A stretch of 64,000 bases of DNA from Deuterostichococcus epilithicus (lineage: Eukaryota; Chlorophyta; Trebouxiophyceae; Prasiolales; Stichococcaceae), in assembly GCA_033439295.1 (NCBI GenBank), contig JAVTLE010000021.1, positions 62,009-126,008 of the forward strand, given 5' to 3'. The notes beneath the pieces were generated by a model. It saw nothing but the letters and a program-made list of their open reading frames with translations, ran no database searches and was not told the DNA's origin. The position numbers were made by a program, and so were the translations under genes. Positions 10,685-21,681 of the stretch are shown in pieces. The stretch's first letter is position 1, and each line of letters opens with the position of its first letter.

Positions 10685-13600
10685 TCAGGGCCGCAGGAAC
10701 CGGGTGTCTATGCCCCGGTGCGGGCCACGTCCCCCGGGGTGGTCCCCGCGGCCGCCACGGCCACCGGGCGGGCCNCGGCCCCCTCCCNGCGGCCCCCGAC
10801 CGCCGCCGCGGCCGGCGCTGATGGTCGCCAGCGCCGTCGACAGCTCGTCCTGCACAATGTTGGGCAGCGTTGTTTCAGCCATTCAAGAACGCTGCTGTAA
10901 GTTGAACCTCGAAAGGACTTGCACAGGCTACGGCTCCAGCCGCCACGTGCGCAGGATTGCATCGCCTTACAAGAGGGGCAAGGAAGCTGCTTGGCTGCAT
11001 GACTGCGCCAGTCGAAGCACAGGCTGGCTGCGAATGCCTTTGCAGTAGGCTGCACGGTGACATCGAACACAAAAGGTGAAGGCAAGACTCACCGGCGCCA
11101 CCTCAGTGCGCACATGCGCAAAGGTGCAGTGGTCGCCCTTGCGGCAGCCGTCGGGCGTCAGGTAGAACAGGCACACACGGCGACCTGACACCGGGTCGAT
11201 CATGGGGCCATGGCGAGGCCCGGCACCGGGCCCGGCTTGCTGCTGCGGGGCGCGTTCCCCGCCGCCAAAGCCCCTGCCGCCCTGGCGGCCAAAGCCGCCA
11301 CCGCGGCCGCCGAAGCCGCCCCGCTGGTCGAAGTCGCCGGCGGCGGCCGGCGGCTGGTCAGAACCCGCTGGCTNGTGGCCGACCCAGCGGCGGCGGCGGC
11401 GGCTGCTGCTGCTGCTGCTGCTGCTGCTGCGGGGTGGGCAGCCCTTGCTGCTGCTGTGGCGGCGCACGCGGCGGCCCCNGCAGNGGCGGCCCTTGCGGCG
11501 GCGGCGGCCGTTGATGCTGCAGCCCGTGAGGCGGGACGCCGCCCTGCCACTGCTGCTGCTGCACAGGCGGCGGCGGCACGCCCCGCCCTGAGCCCGGGCC
11601 GCCCCTCCCCTGCACAGGCCCCATGGCCATTCCGCTTGGCCCGAGGCCGCCTCCTGCCGGCGACGGCCCGCCGCGCATGGGCGGACGCATGCCCTGCGGC
11701 CCCTGCAGCGCTGGCGCTGCGGCGGAGGGCCCGGGCGGCGGCCTGAATGGCCTCGGGGCCCCCACCTGTTGAGGCAGGGGGCCGCCCGCAGTATGCAGTG
11801 GCAGCTCGCCAGGCTGCTGCTGCTGCTGCTGTGCCGCAGGCGCGAACGGCGCGCCTTGATAGGGCTGCCGCCCTGGCTGCTGGCCGCCGGGCGGCGGAAC
11901 TAGCTGCGGCGGCGGGGCAAAGCCCGGCAGGGCGGGCCGCTGCTGCTGCGCCATTGACAGCAGCCCCTGCGGCGGCAGCCCTTGCAATGGTGCAGGGCCG
12001 CTGTGCTGCTGCAGCGGCGGCAGCCCCTGCTGTTGCGGAAGCAAGCCCTGCTGCGGCGGCGGCTCCTGCCGCGCTTCCGCCAGCTGCTGCGGCTGTAGCT
12101 GATCTGCAGGTGCCGCCGCAGCGGGGACAGGCAGCTGCAGCGGGATGAAGCAGCGCGGTGGCGGCGGCACGCCGACGATCGGCGGGTGCACCGGCGGCTC
12201 GACCGCATGTCCCATGCTGGGCGCTGACGGCACACTTCGCTGCCGATTCGCCTCCTCCTGTGCACGATAGCACAAAGACTTTGAGACACAACTCCTCATA
12301 ACAAATCACAGGAACGTACCGTAAACCGAAACACTCGACGAAGGGAGGATGTGGACCCCTTGACAGGTGTGTGCGTGTATGGCAGAAAAGGCTGTCCCCC
12401 ATCCAGTGGCAATCCAGCCAGACTCGACCAGCCCACGGTGCCACGGTCATGACCATTTGATTCACAAGCAAGGCCGGTTGACCAGCAAGGTCGCGCTGTA
12501 TGTGCACATGTCAGGTCCTCGGCGAGCACGTTTTCTCTCGAGTTGTTCGGGTTTCAGGGTTCGAAAACAGGGACGCACATGCACTTCGGCGCTGTCCTCG
12601 CCGGCAGCCCACATATCGAGCTGTGGCGTGGCTGGCGGCGGCAGCCACGGCATGGTGGGCCGCATCGCCTGGAAGCGCTGGTTGAAAGCCTGCTGCGGCC
12701 CGACCTGCGTTTCGTTTGGGTCTGAGTCAGATGCTTGGTTTCAGTCTTGCGGCCAGAGGATAGCGAGCGACCTGCCACACCATCCGGCACTGTGGTTCGA
12801 GGCAATCATTGTCTTGTCTGACGAAAGATGAGCACTGACAAAAGATGAAGCCACGTCCTCACGCAGCCGAGCAACCCCAACGAGGTCGTGAGCCACTCCA
12901 TGGCCTATTACTCAGGGCAAGCCCTGCGCCCGCCCCTCACGAGAACGCGACGCGGACCGCCCCGCATCAGCACACCAAAGCGCGCGGCCCTCAACCAAAC
13001 AAAGTCACACGCCCTCAACAGCTCATTTTGCTGTTGGTATCCATCCAATCGGCCGGGTTCCGCAAGAGAGACTCGCAACACTCCACACCTACCCATCAAA
13101 GGCCCTGAACTTGGCGCAGAATCTATTCCATAACATATTTTGTTGGAACCCACCTCGCCGTCTGCGTCGCCAGCCTCGGCCAGCGGGCGGCCGCGCAGCG
13201 CGGCCGCCTCGCTGAGGTGCTCCCGCCGCGCGGCGGACTCAAACCCTGGCGGCGGCGCGGCGGAGGCGGCATCGGCGGCCTCCGCCGGCGCGGCCTCGTC
13301 GCCGTCGGCCCACTCGGCATCGGCGCGCACCGCCACCGGCGCGTCCTCCTGTTTATGGGTTTGAAACATACCCAGATGAGCGTTGTTTGTGTGACAAGGA
13401 CTCTGATAGGCATTGCTCTGAAGCAGTGACGAAATGATGGTGGCGCTCTTGGCACCGAAGCTGTAGTGAAGCGGAACCGCAGCACCACAGCCGGAAATTT
13501 GCTGTGCCCGCAGCCCATCTCCCACGAAGGCGGCCCGGGCTGCAGGACTGGCACCAATCAAAGGACAGTGTCCAGCGAGGCGTGCCTTGCGGAAGAAGCG

Positions 13601-16600
13601 GACGTGCGCGAGCGCCTGCGCCGGCACCCAGGTCACACGCTTGGCGTTGGGCCGGCGCGGCGCCGGCGGCGGGCTGGGGATGCGGGACGCCGCCTCGGCG
13701 GCGCGCCCGGCGGCGCCGGTGCCCCACCGCGACATCGCGGCCACCGCCGGCAGCGAGCCGAGGCCCGTGGCCAGGCCGCCTGCGGAGGCAGCACATGCAA
13801 CAACGTCACGGTCAATGTCGGCGCCAAAGCATGCAAGCAATTGTGTACGGATGGGCGGGAACCTGAGCTCCAGAACCAGTTCGGCCACGGCGGCAAGCGG
13901 CCAGGCCTGCCTGCACGCGCCCTGCCGATGGCCCCGGACGCTCAAGGAACCCAGCCCCAAGAAGCCCCGAGCCCTAAACCTTAAACCCCACAGGGCGCTG
14001 GCGGGGCCACCCACCGATGCGCGTGGTGCCAATGGAGGTGGTGGCGGCCGCTGGTTTGGAAGGGCGCTGGACGGCGGACCGCCCCTGCGCTGCCGCGGCA
14101 GCAGCCGTTGGCTGCGGTCCGTCATCGCCGACTGCGTGACACCAAAGCCTGACTGTGAGGAATGAGCCCCGGCACTGATGCACTGGCGCCTCTGCAGCGC
14201 GGTGGCCGCTGGCAAGGAGCCTGTGTAGGGTAGGTATAGGATGCGGATTGGACATTTGACGTCCCATCCTTCACAACCCATTTGCGTCCCACGGCTGCTG
14301 TGCAACAAAAGGCCCTTTGACGCAAGCCACTCAGCGGAATCAACCGGCGGTTTGAGCGCGTCTGGCAGTGCAGGTGTTGCACAGCAGCACAGCTTTGCGA
14401 GGCAAGCTGGATCGCTGGTGTGCGACAGGGGGAGCGCACGCTTGGGACGTGCATCCTCATCGTCGCTCCCTGGGGCTGGCGGCACCGAAGGCCGCTCGGC
14501 GGCCGCCGCGCGCGCCGCCGCCACCGCAGCGCCAAAGGGGTCCAGCCCTGCGCCAGGCAAGAGGTCAGACTCACAAGCGTCTTCTGGGAGAGATGCGTCA
14601 ACGGGGGCTGTGCCTGAGTCGAGATCCCTCAGCATGGGCACATGCTGACCAGGTCAGTGTGCTGCACTCGCTCGGGTGACAGGGGTTGCGCAACTGCCGG
14701 TGGCTTACTGTGCCAGCGGGCGCCCAAGGTTGTGCGTGCGCGGCCGATGTGCTGGTGCCAACAGATACAGCAGCACTCTTGCCGCAGCTGCCGCGCGGCC
14801 AGCATGTAGAGGTCAGCTCAGGCTGGAGTTTCGCCTCACTGTCACACATTGCAACAGACGGCGGCTGCTGCGCTGGCTGCCCAGGCGGCCTCAGACGCCA
14901 ACTGATTATCACAACATGGTTAAATTCAGTCAATCAGCAGACGCCAATCGTGCTGTCAGAGCCACCCCAGGTGCTACCTGGTCCCAGCTGGGTGCGGCCG
15001 CGCGGCATCCGCGCCCCGCTCAATCCTGAACCTGCCCGCAGCGACTGCCCGCTGCCGGCCTGCTGCGCGTCGCTGCCGGTGGGCGTGCCTCCGCCGTCGC
15101 CGCTGCCGCCGCTGCCGCCCATGCGCGGGTCCACCTCCAGGACTTTTGCGCCGCCACCCGTATGCAGCTGCAACAAAGAGTCAGGGTTTGGGGTCTGAGT
15201 TCAGCATGTAGACTCTGCGCGACTGCAGAACAGCTTGCACGTTGGCACCTTCGCACCAGCAGCAGCCCTCACCCTGGGGCCCCAGGCTTGCAGCTCAGGG
15301 CCGAGGCATCGTGAAACCATCTGCACGGCATCTGTACAGCGGCCTGCACAGCCACGGCCCGCTGCATGCACATGCGACGAGCCGTAGGCGGAAGCCCCAC
15401 TGAGCATGGGAACACCATCATCGGGCACGGCCGCAGGCAGGCTGCCGATAAAGAATTGGGCAAAGCTACCAGGTGTATGCTAGCCCACCCCGAACCCTGA
15501 GCCCTGAGTCCTACCTTGCGCAGCGTGGCGGCGGACGGGCGTGAGGGCTGCGGCGCTGAGGAGCGGAACATGTCATGGTCGTCTGACACCGACACCCGCG
15601 CCGGGCCGCCCTCCTGCAGGTCATGCGGTGAATCCGGGTGAGGTCACTCGTTTGATTAGATTGCATGTGGCAGTGTCTCATATGCGGTTCGCCGCAGAAC
15701 CTTGCCACGGACAGCTGTAGCGGATCCCACACGGTATTAAATGCGTTTAATGACTACTCCTACCACACGCACTTGCTCCCTGCTGCCGCGCCATCGGTTG
15801 ACATGTGCAGCAGCACCGGTGTGCGGCATGCAACGAGCCCGAGCAGTAGGTTGACAGTGTGCATCGAAACCGCTCACCTTGGCCGCGGCGCCGTCTTCAG
15901 AGCGCGCCCGCTTCGCGGCCGGCACTGCAGAGTCCCCATCCCTGCGCAGCAGAGTGCCCATCGGAATGCTCACTGACGCGCAGACTCGAGCGCAGATGTC
16001 GACATTTGCCAAGGCAGATGCAGCTTGACCCCGAGCTGCATGTGTGAGCGAATGTGCCGCCACTGCAGCGGTGCAGCGCCCTTGCAGGTTGTGAAGGGTC
16101 TGAAATCCAAGGCAGTATCAGGTCCATAACCTTCTGCACCGCAGACATCAGAGCAGTGCATTGCGAAATGTGGGCGCCGAGCCTCGCCTGGAGCGCTTTG
16201 CGGCGGCGGCCGCGGCGTCAGCGCTGCCGGCGTCCGCGCCGCCGGCTTCCGGCGGCTTCTCAGTCTCCACGGCCTTCTTCCACTTGGCCACCAGCTGCCC
16301 TGCTGAGGTTTGCAGCGACTGCGGGGACGACTTGCGCAGCTTGGCCACCTGGAGAGCACACCATGACGGGGAGCCGGTGAGCATGTGCTTGGGTCTGAAA
16401 AGACCGCGCCGCTTCTCAGGTCCGCCAGCCCAGAGCGCGCCACCATGCGGCGGAGCAGAGGGCCAGGCAGCCGCGCCCAAGGCAGACAGCGGCAGTGGCA
16501 GCGCTGTCAAGCGTGCTGTTTCAGGCAGAGGGCTACATCACCCAGCTGAAACAGCTGCTGGAGTCAGCCGAGGCCAGCAGACGTTTCAGCTCGGTGATCT

Positions 16601-19184
16601 TGCTTTCTGCCTGTGGAATCGCCAGTTTCAATGCACTTCTGGCTGGTGACAGAGAGAACCCTTCCTGTCGCCAGACCCATTCTGCAAGCCTGCCAGCGCA
16701 AGAGCTGCGCAACATTCAGACTGCTTATCGGTGATGCCTTGCTGTAGGAGAGTCCCGCAATGGCAGGCTTGCTGTTGCCAGCAGTGCACGGGTCTAGCTG
16801 GTAGCTAAGCAGCTGTGCAGCTGACACAGGAGTCGCAGGTGTGAACAGCGTCCGCCGACCTGCCAATGCCAACGCTCTTCAACGCTGCCACCTCCATAGC
16901 AAAGTGCTCTGGAGTGGGGCGGCGGAGTCATGAAAGAGCTGCAAAGCGGGAGCGGCGGACTCAATGTGTTGCCGCTGCCAGCGCCTTGAGCACGGTCACC
17001 CCAGCTCGACGACAACAGTACAAGGGAAGGTTAGAAATCATGGACACAGGCCTCGGGACATGGACTCGCCGTCTTGCCGATGCCGGCGCCCTTGAGCGCC
17101 GCCAGGCCAATGGGCAGCCCGTCCAGACACCCGAGGACGTCTGCGGCAAACTTGACGCTGCCGCCGCCGGCCGCCTCCAGCAGCCAGGCGCCCAAAGTTC
17201 GGACGCCGGTGCCAGCCGCCAGGCCCGCCTTTGCGGCGCCGCTGCTGAGGTTGATGACCTGGACCTGCGGCGCACAGGGTTTAGAGTTGAGGGCTTGATC
17301 GGGCTTGCTTCCTGGCGGCAGGGCTGCTCAGACAGTGCAAGTTCTGGGAAGCGGCTGAGGGACACGCACACTAGCTGCAGGGCGAAGCCACCGGGCTGCC
17401 ACACGGCACGCCAAGCAGTTGCCGCCTGCCTGGCTTCTTGTGCAGGGTGCTGCGTCAGACGTGCCGCAGCAGTCACGAAGCCTGTCAATACAAGAGAGGA
17501 CTCTGGACCCCGGATGCGCACCAGCAGCTTGCGATGCTCGAGGTCCCGTGCATGCTCCGCCATGAGCCGCTCCAGCGCCGGCACCCGCTTCTCGTTCTCC
17601 ACGCCGCCTGCAGATTCGGCAAAAGACGATCGTCAACGTGGCCACGGGCCCGGGCCCCCTTCGGTGGGGTTCCGCTGCATGGTTGGCATGCCTCGTGCAC
17701 GCCCCGTGCGCGCTGTGCACATGCTGTGACGCAACCTGTAGGTTGCATAGGAAAGCCGCCCAGCCTGTTGATGCAACGAGGCCTGTGCCCGTCTTACTGC
17801 CTGCCGCCGCGCAGTGCACATGGCTGCAAAACGCACCCGAGCGGCCGAGGATGGCCTTGATGCCGCGGTAGAAGGGAGTGGTCGGCTCCGGCGCATCGAA
17901 CTGGCCCGCTGACTTCGCAGCCGACTTTGCTGCCGCAAGGCCCGCCGACATCGGCGGCGGCGGCTGCCCCTGCGGTACAGCAGACCACACCATTTCATGG
18001 CCAAATAGAAAAAGGTCAAAGCTGGTAGGTTGTAAACTGCAGTGTGTCAGATCACAACTCTGAGGTCGCTTGACATGGCTGGCACCCAGGCAGTGTTGCG
18101 TGGCCGAATGAAGCAGTCACCCATTGTTGGCCGGCCAGCCGAGTCAGAACATAATGCCTGATCACGCTCGGGGCTGACGGCGCCCTCCGACCAGCAGAAC
18201 CACAGCAGTGCTGAGCGCTGCGTCGTGGGCACTTGGCACAGGGCCTGACTGGCGCCAGTACTGGCAGCAAAGGCAGATTGCCCATTGGGTGTACAAAAAC
18301 CTTAAACGTTCAAAAACACCCACCTTGGCCTTAGCCTCAGCCTCCTGCCTCGCCCGCACCGTGAGGCATGCCTGCTTGAGCTGCGGGTTGACGCACGTGT
18401 GGCAGTGGCCGCACCGTTCGGACCTGTGCAGGTTCATGGGATACATGTCAGGGAAGGGCATCGGCGGCAGCGGCAGGTGTGAGTCCGGATAGGTTTTGTA
18501 CACGACTTTTGCACAGCACGCGAGACTGCACGAGCGGTGGCCAGCAGGCCTCATGCGCAAGGGTGTAGATACTGCGCAGGAAACAATCCAACTCAAATTA
18601 CAGTAGTGTTGCAGCGCCCCGACGCAGATGCCTGATTGCAGCGCTGCAGGATGATGACGCACCGCTTGATCTTCGGCATAACGAAGATCTTCTTCTTCTT
18701 ATCGCCGTCAGCCGAGCCGGGGCGGTCGCTGTCCGCCAAGCCTGGCCGCCCGTGAGCCGATGCCGGCCGGCCGCCTTCATTTGATGCCGGCCGGCTGCCG
18801 GCTGATGCCATGCGGGCCACTGCAACCGAGGTGAAGGGGTACAGCCCCGACTGCGGCCCGGGGCTGGGGCTGCCAGACTCCGCCCGCCCCACCCCGCTGT
18901 CGCCGCCGCCGAGCTTCTGCCGCTTCGGCGCCGCCGCCGCTGGGCTGGGCGGCTCGCCGGACNCCGCGGCGCTGCTGGACCCTGCAGCAGCGCCGTCTGC
19001 CGATGCCGCCCGCAGGCTGAGCGGCCGGTCGTCGTCGTCCGAGTTTGACACCGCGTCTGGCGCGGCATCAGCGTCAGCAGCGGCGGCGGCCAGGGTCGCC
19101 GTGCGCGATATGAGAGGCTGGTCATCATCGCTGTCCGACTTTGTCCTGCCGCCTAGCTGCATCGGTTGCTCGCCGTCGCCGTCG

Positions 19185-19222
<38 letters not shown>

Positions 19223-19942
19223 TGACTGTATGGCCGTTGTTCCATTGGCCTCTCCCCCAGAGACACTGTCCACATCCAGGCCAGGACCCAGGTCGAGCTC
19301 CATGGCGGCAGCAGCGCCGCTGCCGTCTGGCGGGCTGGCAACATCCGCGTCGCCAGCGGCGATGGCTGCCGCCCGATCTGCAGCATACTGCGGGCTCATC
19401 TCGGCGAGCACCGCATCCCACGCCGGGGCCGACGCCAGCCGTTCAGCATCGTCGCGACCCCACTCTTCGTCGTCGTCCAGGCTGGCAAATTCCGAGCTGT
19501 TCGCCGTCGGCTGGCCGCCGTTGATCTGATGTTGCTGCTGAGTGCCGCTTTCCGGCAGGCCGCCTGCGGCGGTGTGTGCCGATGGTGCGAGACCTGACGG
19601 GCTGAGCTCTGCATCGGAGGCAGCCATGCTGCTGGGAACGCCGGCGTTTGCAGAGCCGCCAGCGTCCACCGCCTGCGCCGACACTTCGCCGACGAGCCGC
19701 ACCGCTTTGCTGTCGTTGATGTGCATGTGCGGCATTGTGGTCGCCTCCGCCGGCGCGGCACCTGCGGGGAAGAAGCCTAGGAAGATAAGCCGCTGGATCA
19801 CGGCCTCAATCCTTGCTCGTGATGTGCCTTGCTTCCTGCCCGATCCTTTCCCTGCTTTTGTCTGCATAGCTGCTGCCTGTGTTGCCCTGGCATGCTCCAT
19901 GGGCAAATCTGTGGCGGCGACGGTGGCGAGCAGGAGCGGCAT
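10685..19942 (-). CDS. PNUTS-like nuclear scaffold: TFIIS N-domain, RVTW motif, CCCH zinc finger, Gly/Arg tail
   Basis: Seen, N to C: ATG at 19942 (MPLLLATVAATDLPMEHARATQ); a long acidic Ala/Ser/Gly-rich exon to about 18650 ending KKKKIFVMPKIKR; an exon ending 18324 with HRSERCGHCHTCVNPQLKQAC; 17070-17264 plus the exon starting 16348, giving LLVQVINLSSG...LPIGLAALKGAGIGKT/VAKLRKSSPQSL...LVAKWKKAVE. That is a TFIIS N-terminal (LW) domain. Then come short exons with KRARSEDG near 15900 and KVLEVDPRMG near 15130; PNAKRVTWVPAQALAHVRFF near 13620; a Pro/Gln-rich exon (11093-12257) ending in a C-x8-C-x5-C-x3-H finger (CLFYLTPDGCRKGDHCTFAH); and a last exon (10685-10849) rich in RGG/GGR. Family knowledge: PNUTS (PPP1R10) combines these parts, its (R/T)VTW segment binding PP1 to control RNA polymerase II dephosphorylation. 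The orthology is inferred, and a two-gene split is not excluded. Confidence 0.6.
19165..19222 (-). repeat. CCG/CGG microsatellite coding poly-glycine
   Basis: An almost pure run of (CCG)n near 19190-19221 encodes about 14 glycines, flanked by Asp/Gly codons, in the N-terminal exon of the PNUTS-like gene. The reading frame is open through it. Confidence 0.85.
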
Positions 19943-21681
19943 CGCATGATCACACTGTGGATGCACGTCAGCCGACTAGAGCTGCGCGTTTGTTTACGTG
20001 CGTCAGCTCCGCTCTCTCTAACGTTGAACATCCTGCTGTTAGATCAGTCTTGGGCGCTGGTGAAGCCCATCACCACTGCGCACATGATGCACTAAACTGC
20101 ATCTACCTCTGCTTCCCGCTGATCAGGAGCTTCAGTACTTGCGATTGATAAGGTAGGCATGATCAGCGCGCTTGGATCACAGTCATGTTGGATGGCACAG
20201 CATCCATGCTGCAATCTGCGTGAGCGGGAGACTGGCATGTTTCTGGTTGGCATTGATTCAGACAACTTGCGGAGGGCAACTGCAAGCAGCACATCTGAAG
20301 ACAGTTCCGCATCCAATAGCCCGGTGGCCTCGATTCTGAGACGCAAGCGTTTCCCATCGGGGTTGTTTTTGCGCGGTTCAAGCAGACTTTTGTGCAGCGC
20401 GCAAAGCGCAGCGTCGACGACGCAGGGTGCGGTCCGTACTTGTGTTTGGGGCTTGGACGGGTTCCGTTGCCGGGCCGGCGCCATCCGTGTGCTTGCCGGC
20501 TGTCGCGACGCCGTTCATCGAGGAGCCGCAAGGCGTGGCGTAGTCATGCGCTCTTTGTTGTGCGCATCACGGATTCAGATCCAGGGCAAACCGAGTGTTG
20601 CTGATCGGTCTCGGCTTGTCTGCTGCCGCCCACAGGCGCTTCCGGCCTCGGTTTGGGCGGTTCAGCAACTGAGCAACAGTGACAGACAGGGGTTCTGGGC
20701 CGGTCTCGGCCCCCAGCTGTGCTCTCTTTTGCTATGGCCAAGCTCTTCAGCAGCAGGCCAGCATTCACAGGTGGTTTCGGTCAGAGCCCGCAAGCCCGTG
20801 GCCTGACCTCCAGGCGCGCAAGGGCCGTGAGCTGACTGGTCGCTGACAACTATTGCGGCCAGGTCGTGAGCCTAGCGGCTGCGGCCTCTCGGTCACCGCA
20901 GATGCACACAGGTCTATGCTCAACGACCTCTGCCTGTGTCTGCAACACGTCAGGTAACTGTAGTCGGGTTCTGGCACAGGTGGGCTTCTGAAGAAACGAG
21001 GCGCAGCTTCCAGATGCTGAAAACGCAGCTGTCGCTGGCCGACTGAGGCCGAGGCGCTCTGCAAATCGGCAGCGCTGCTGGTCTACACGCTCATTTGAGC
21101 AATTGCTGCTGGTGTGTGCGCTTCGTGTCCGCCCGGCAAGTGAGACCTGGTGCGGGGTTCTGCGACTGCTTCCAGATTCCTCTGCACAGTTAGGGTCGAT
21201 GATGGGACATGGGAGCATGCCGAGCAGCTGCAGCTCGTCCCGCGAGCCTCTCGCGGCCCGATCACACCGGTTCTGTCGCATCCGTACAGTAGTGTCAGAC
21301 AATTTATACATGCTCGCGCGGGCCTCCGGAACGTGCAAATCATAACCCGCATCCGTGCCACGCAACGCACCGAGGTGCAGCTGCAGTATACAGGCTGCAG
21401 TCTCTCAGAGTTGGCAGCAAAGCTCACTGAGATAGCTAAACGAACACACGCAAATGCCGCACCCACGACTCGGGTGATCTATATGTAGGTTTGGTGAGGT
21501 GATGCCGCGGGGCCAAGGCATCTAACCTCGCTGCATCAGAGGGACTCTTGCCAGCCTCTCTGCCTGCTCCAAGGGTGTCCATCATCACATCTGCGATCGT
21601 CTGCAGCTCCCTACTCAACGACTGCTCAGCACTCCTGCACACACGGAGTCTGCTGCTGGCGCCGCAAGCCGCCTGCAGCCC
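19943..21681. other. Divergent intergenic region between the PNUTS-like and ALKBH2-like genes
   Basis: The two start codons (19942 minus, 21682 plus) face away from each other across about 1.7 kb. I see no convincing exon in it, although an open frame occurs at 20159-20806 plus. A shared bidirectional promoter is possible but not shown by any recognisable element. Confidence 0.5.

Noticed and set aside
11210-11746. Plus-strand Ala-rich open frame
   Set aside because: Antisense shadow of the Pro/Gln-rich CCCH exon; high GC and CTG repeats keep all frames open.
12908-14641. 577-codon uninterrupted open frame on the minus strand
   Set aside because: It spans several exons and introns of the PNUTS-like gene; parts are coding (RVTW segment, acidic segment), but the stretches between have splice sites and non-protein-like composition.
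20159-20806. 215-codon plus-strand open frame in the divergent region
   Set aside because: No recognisable motif or exon-like boundaries; GC-rich DNA gives such frames by chance.
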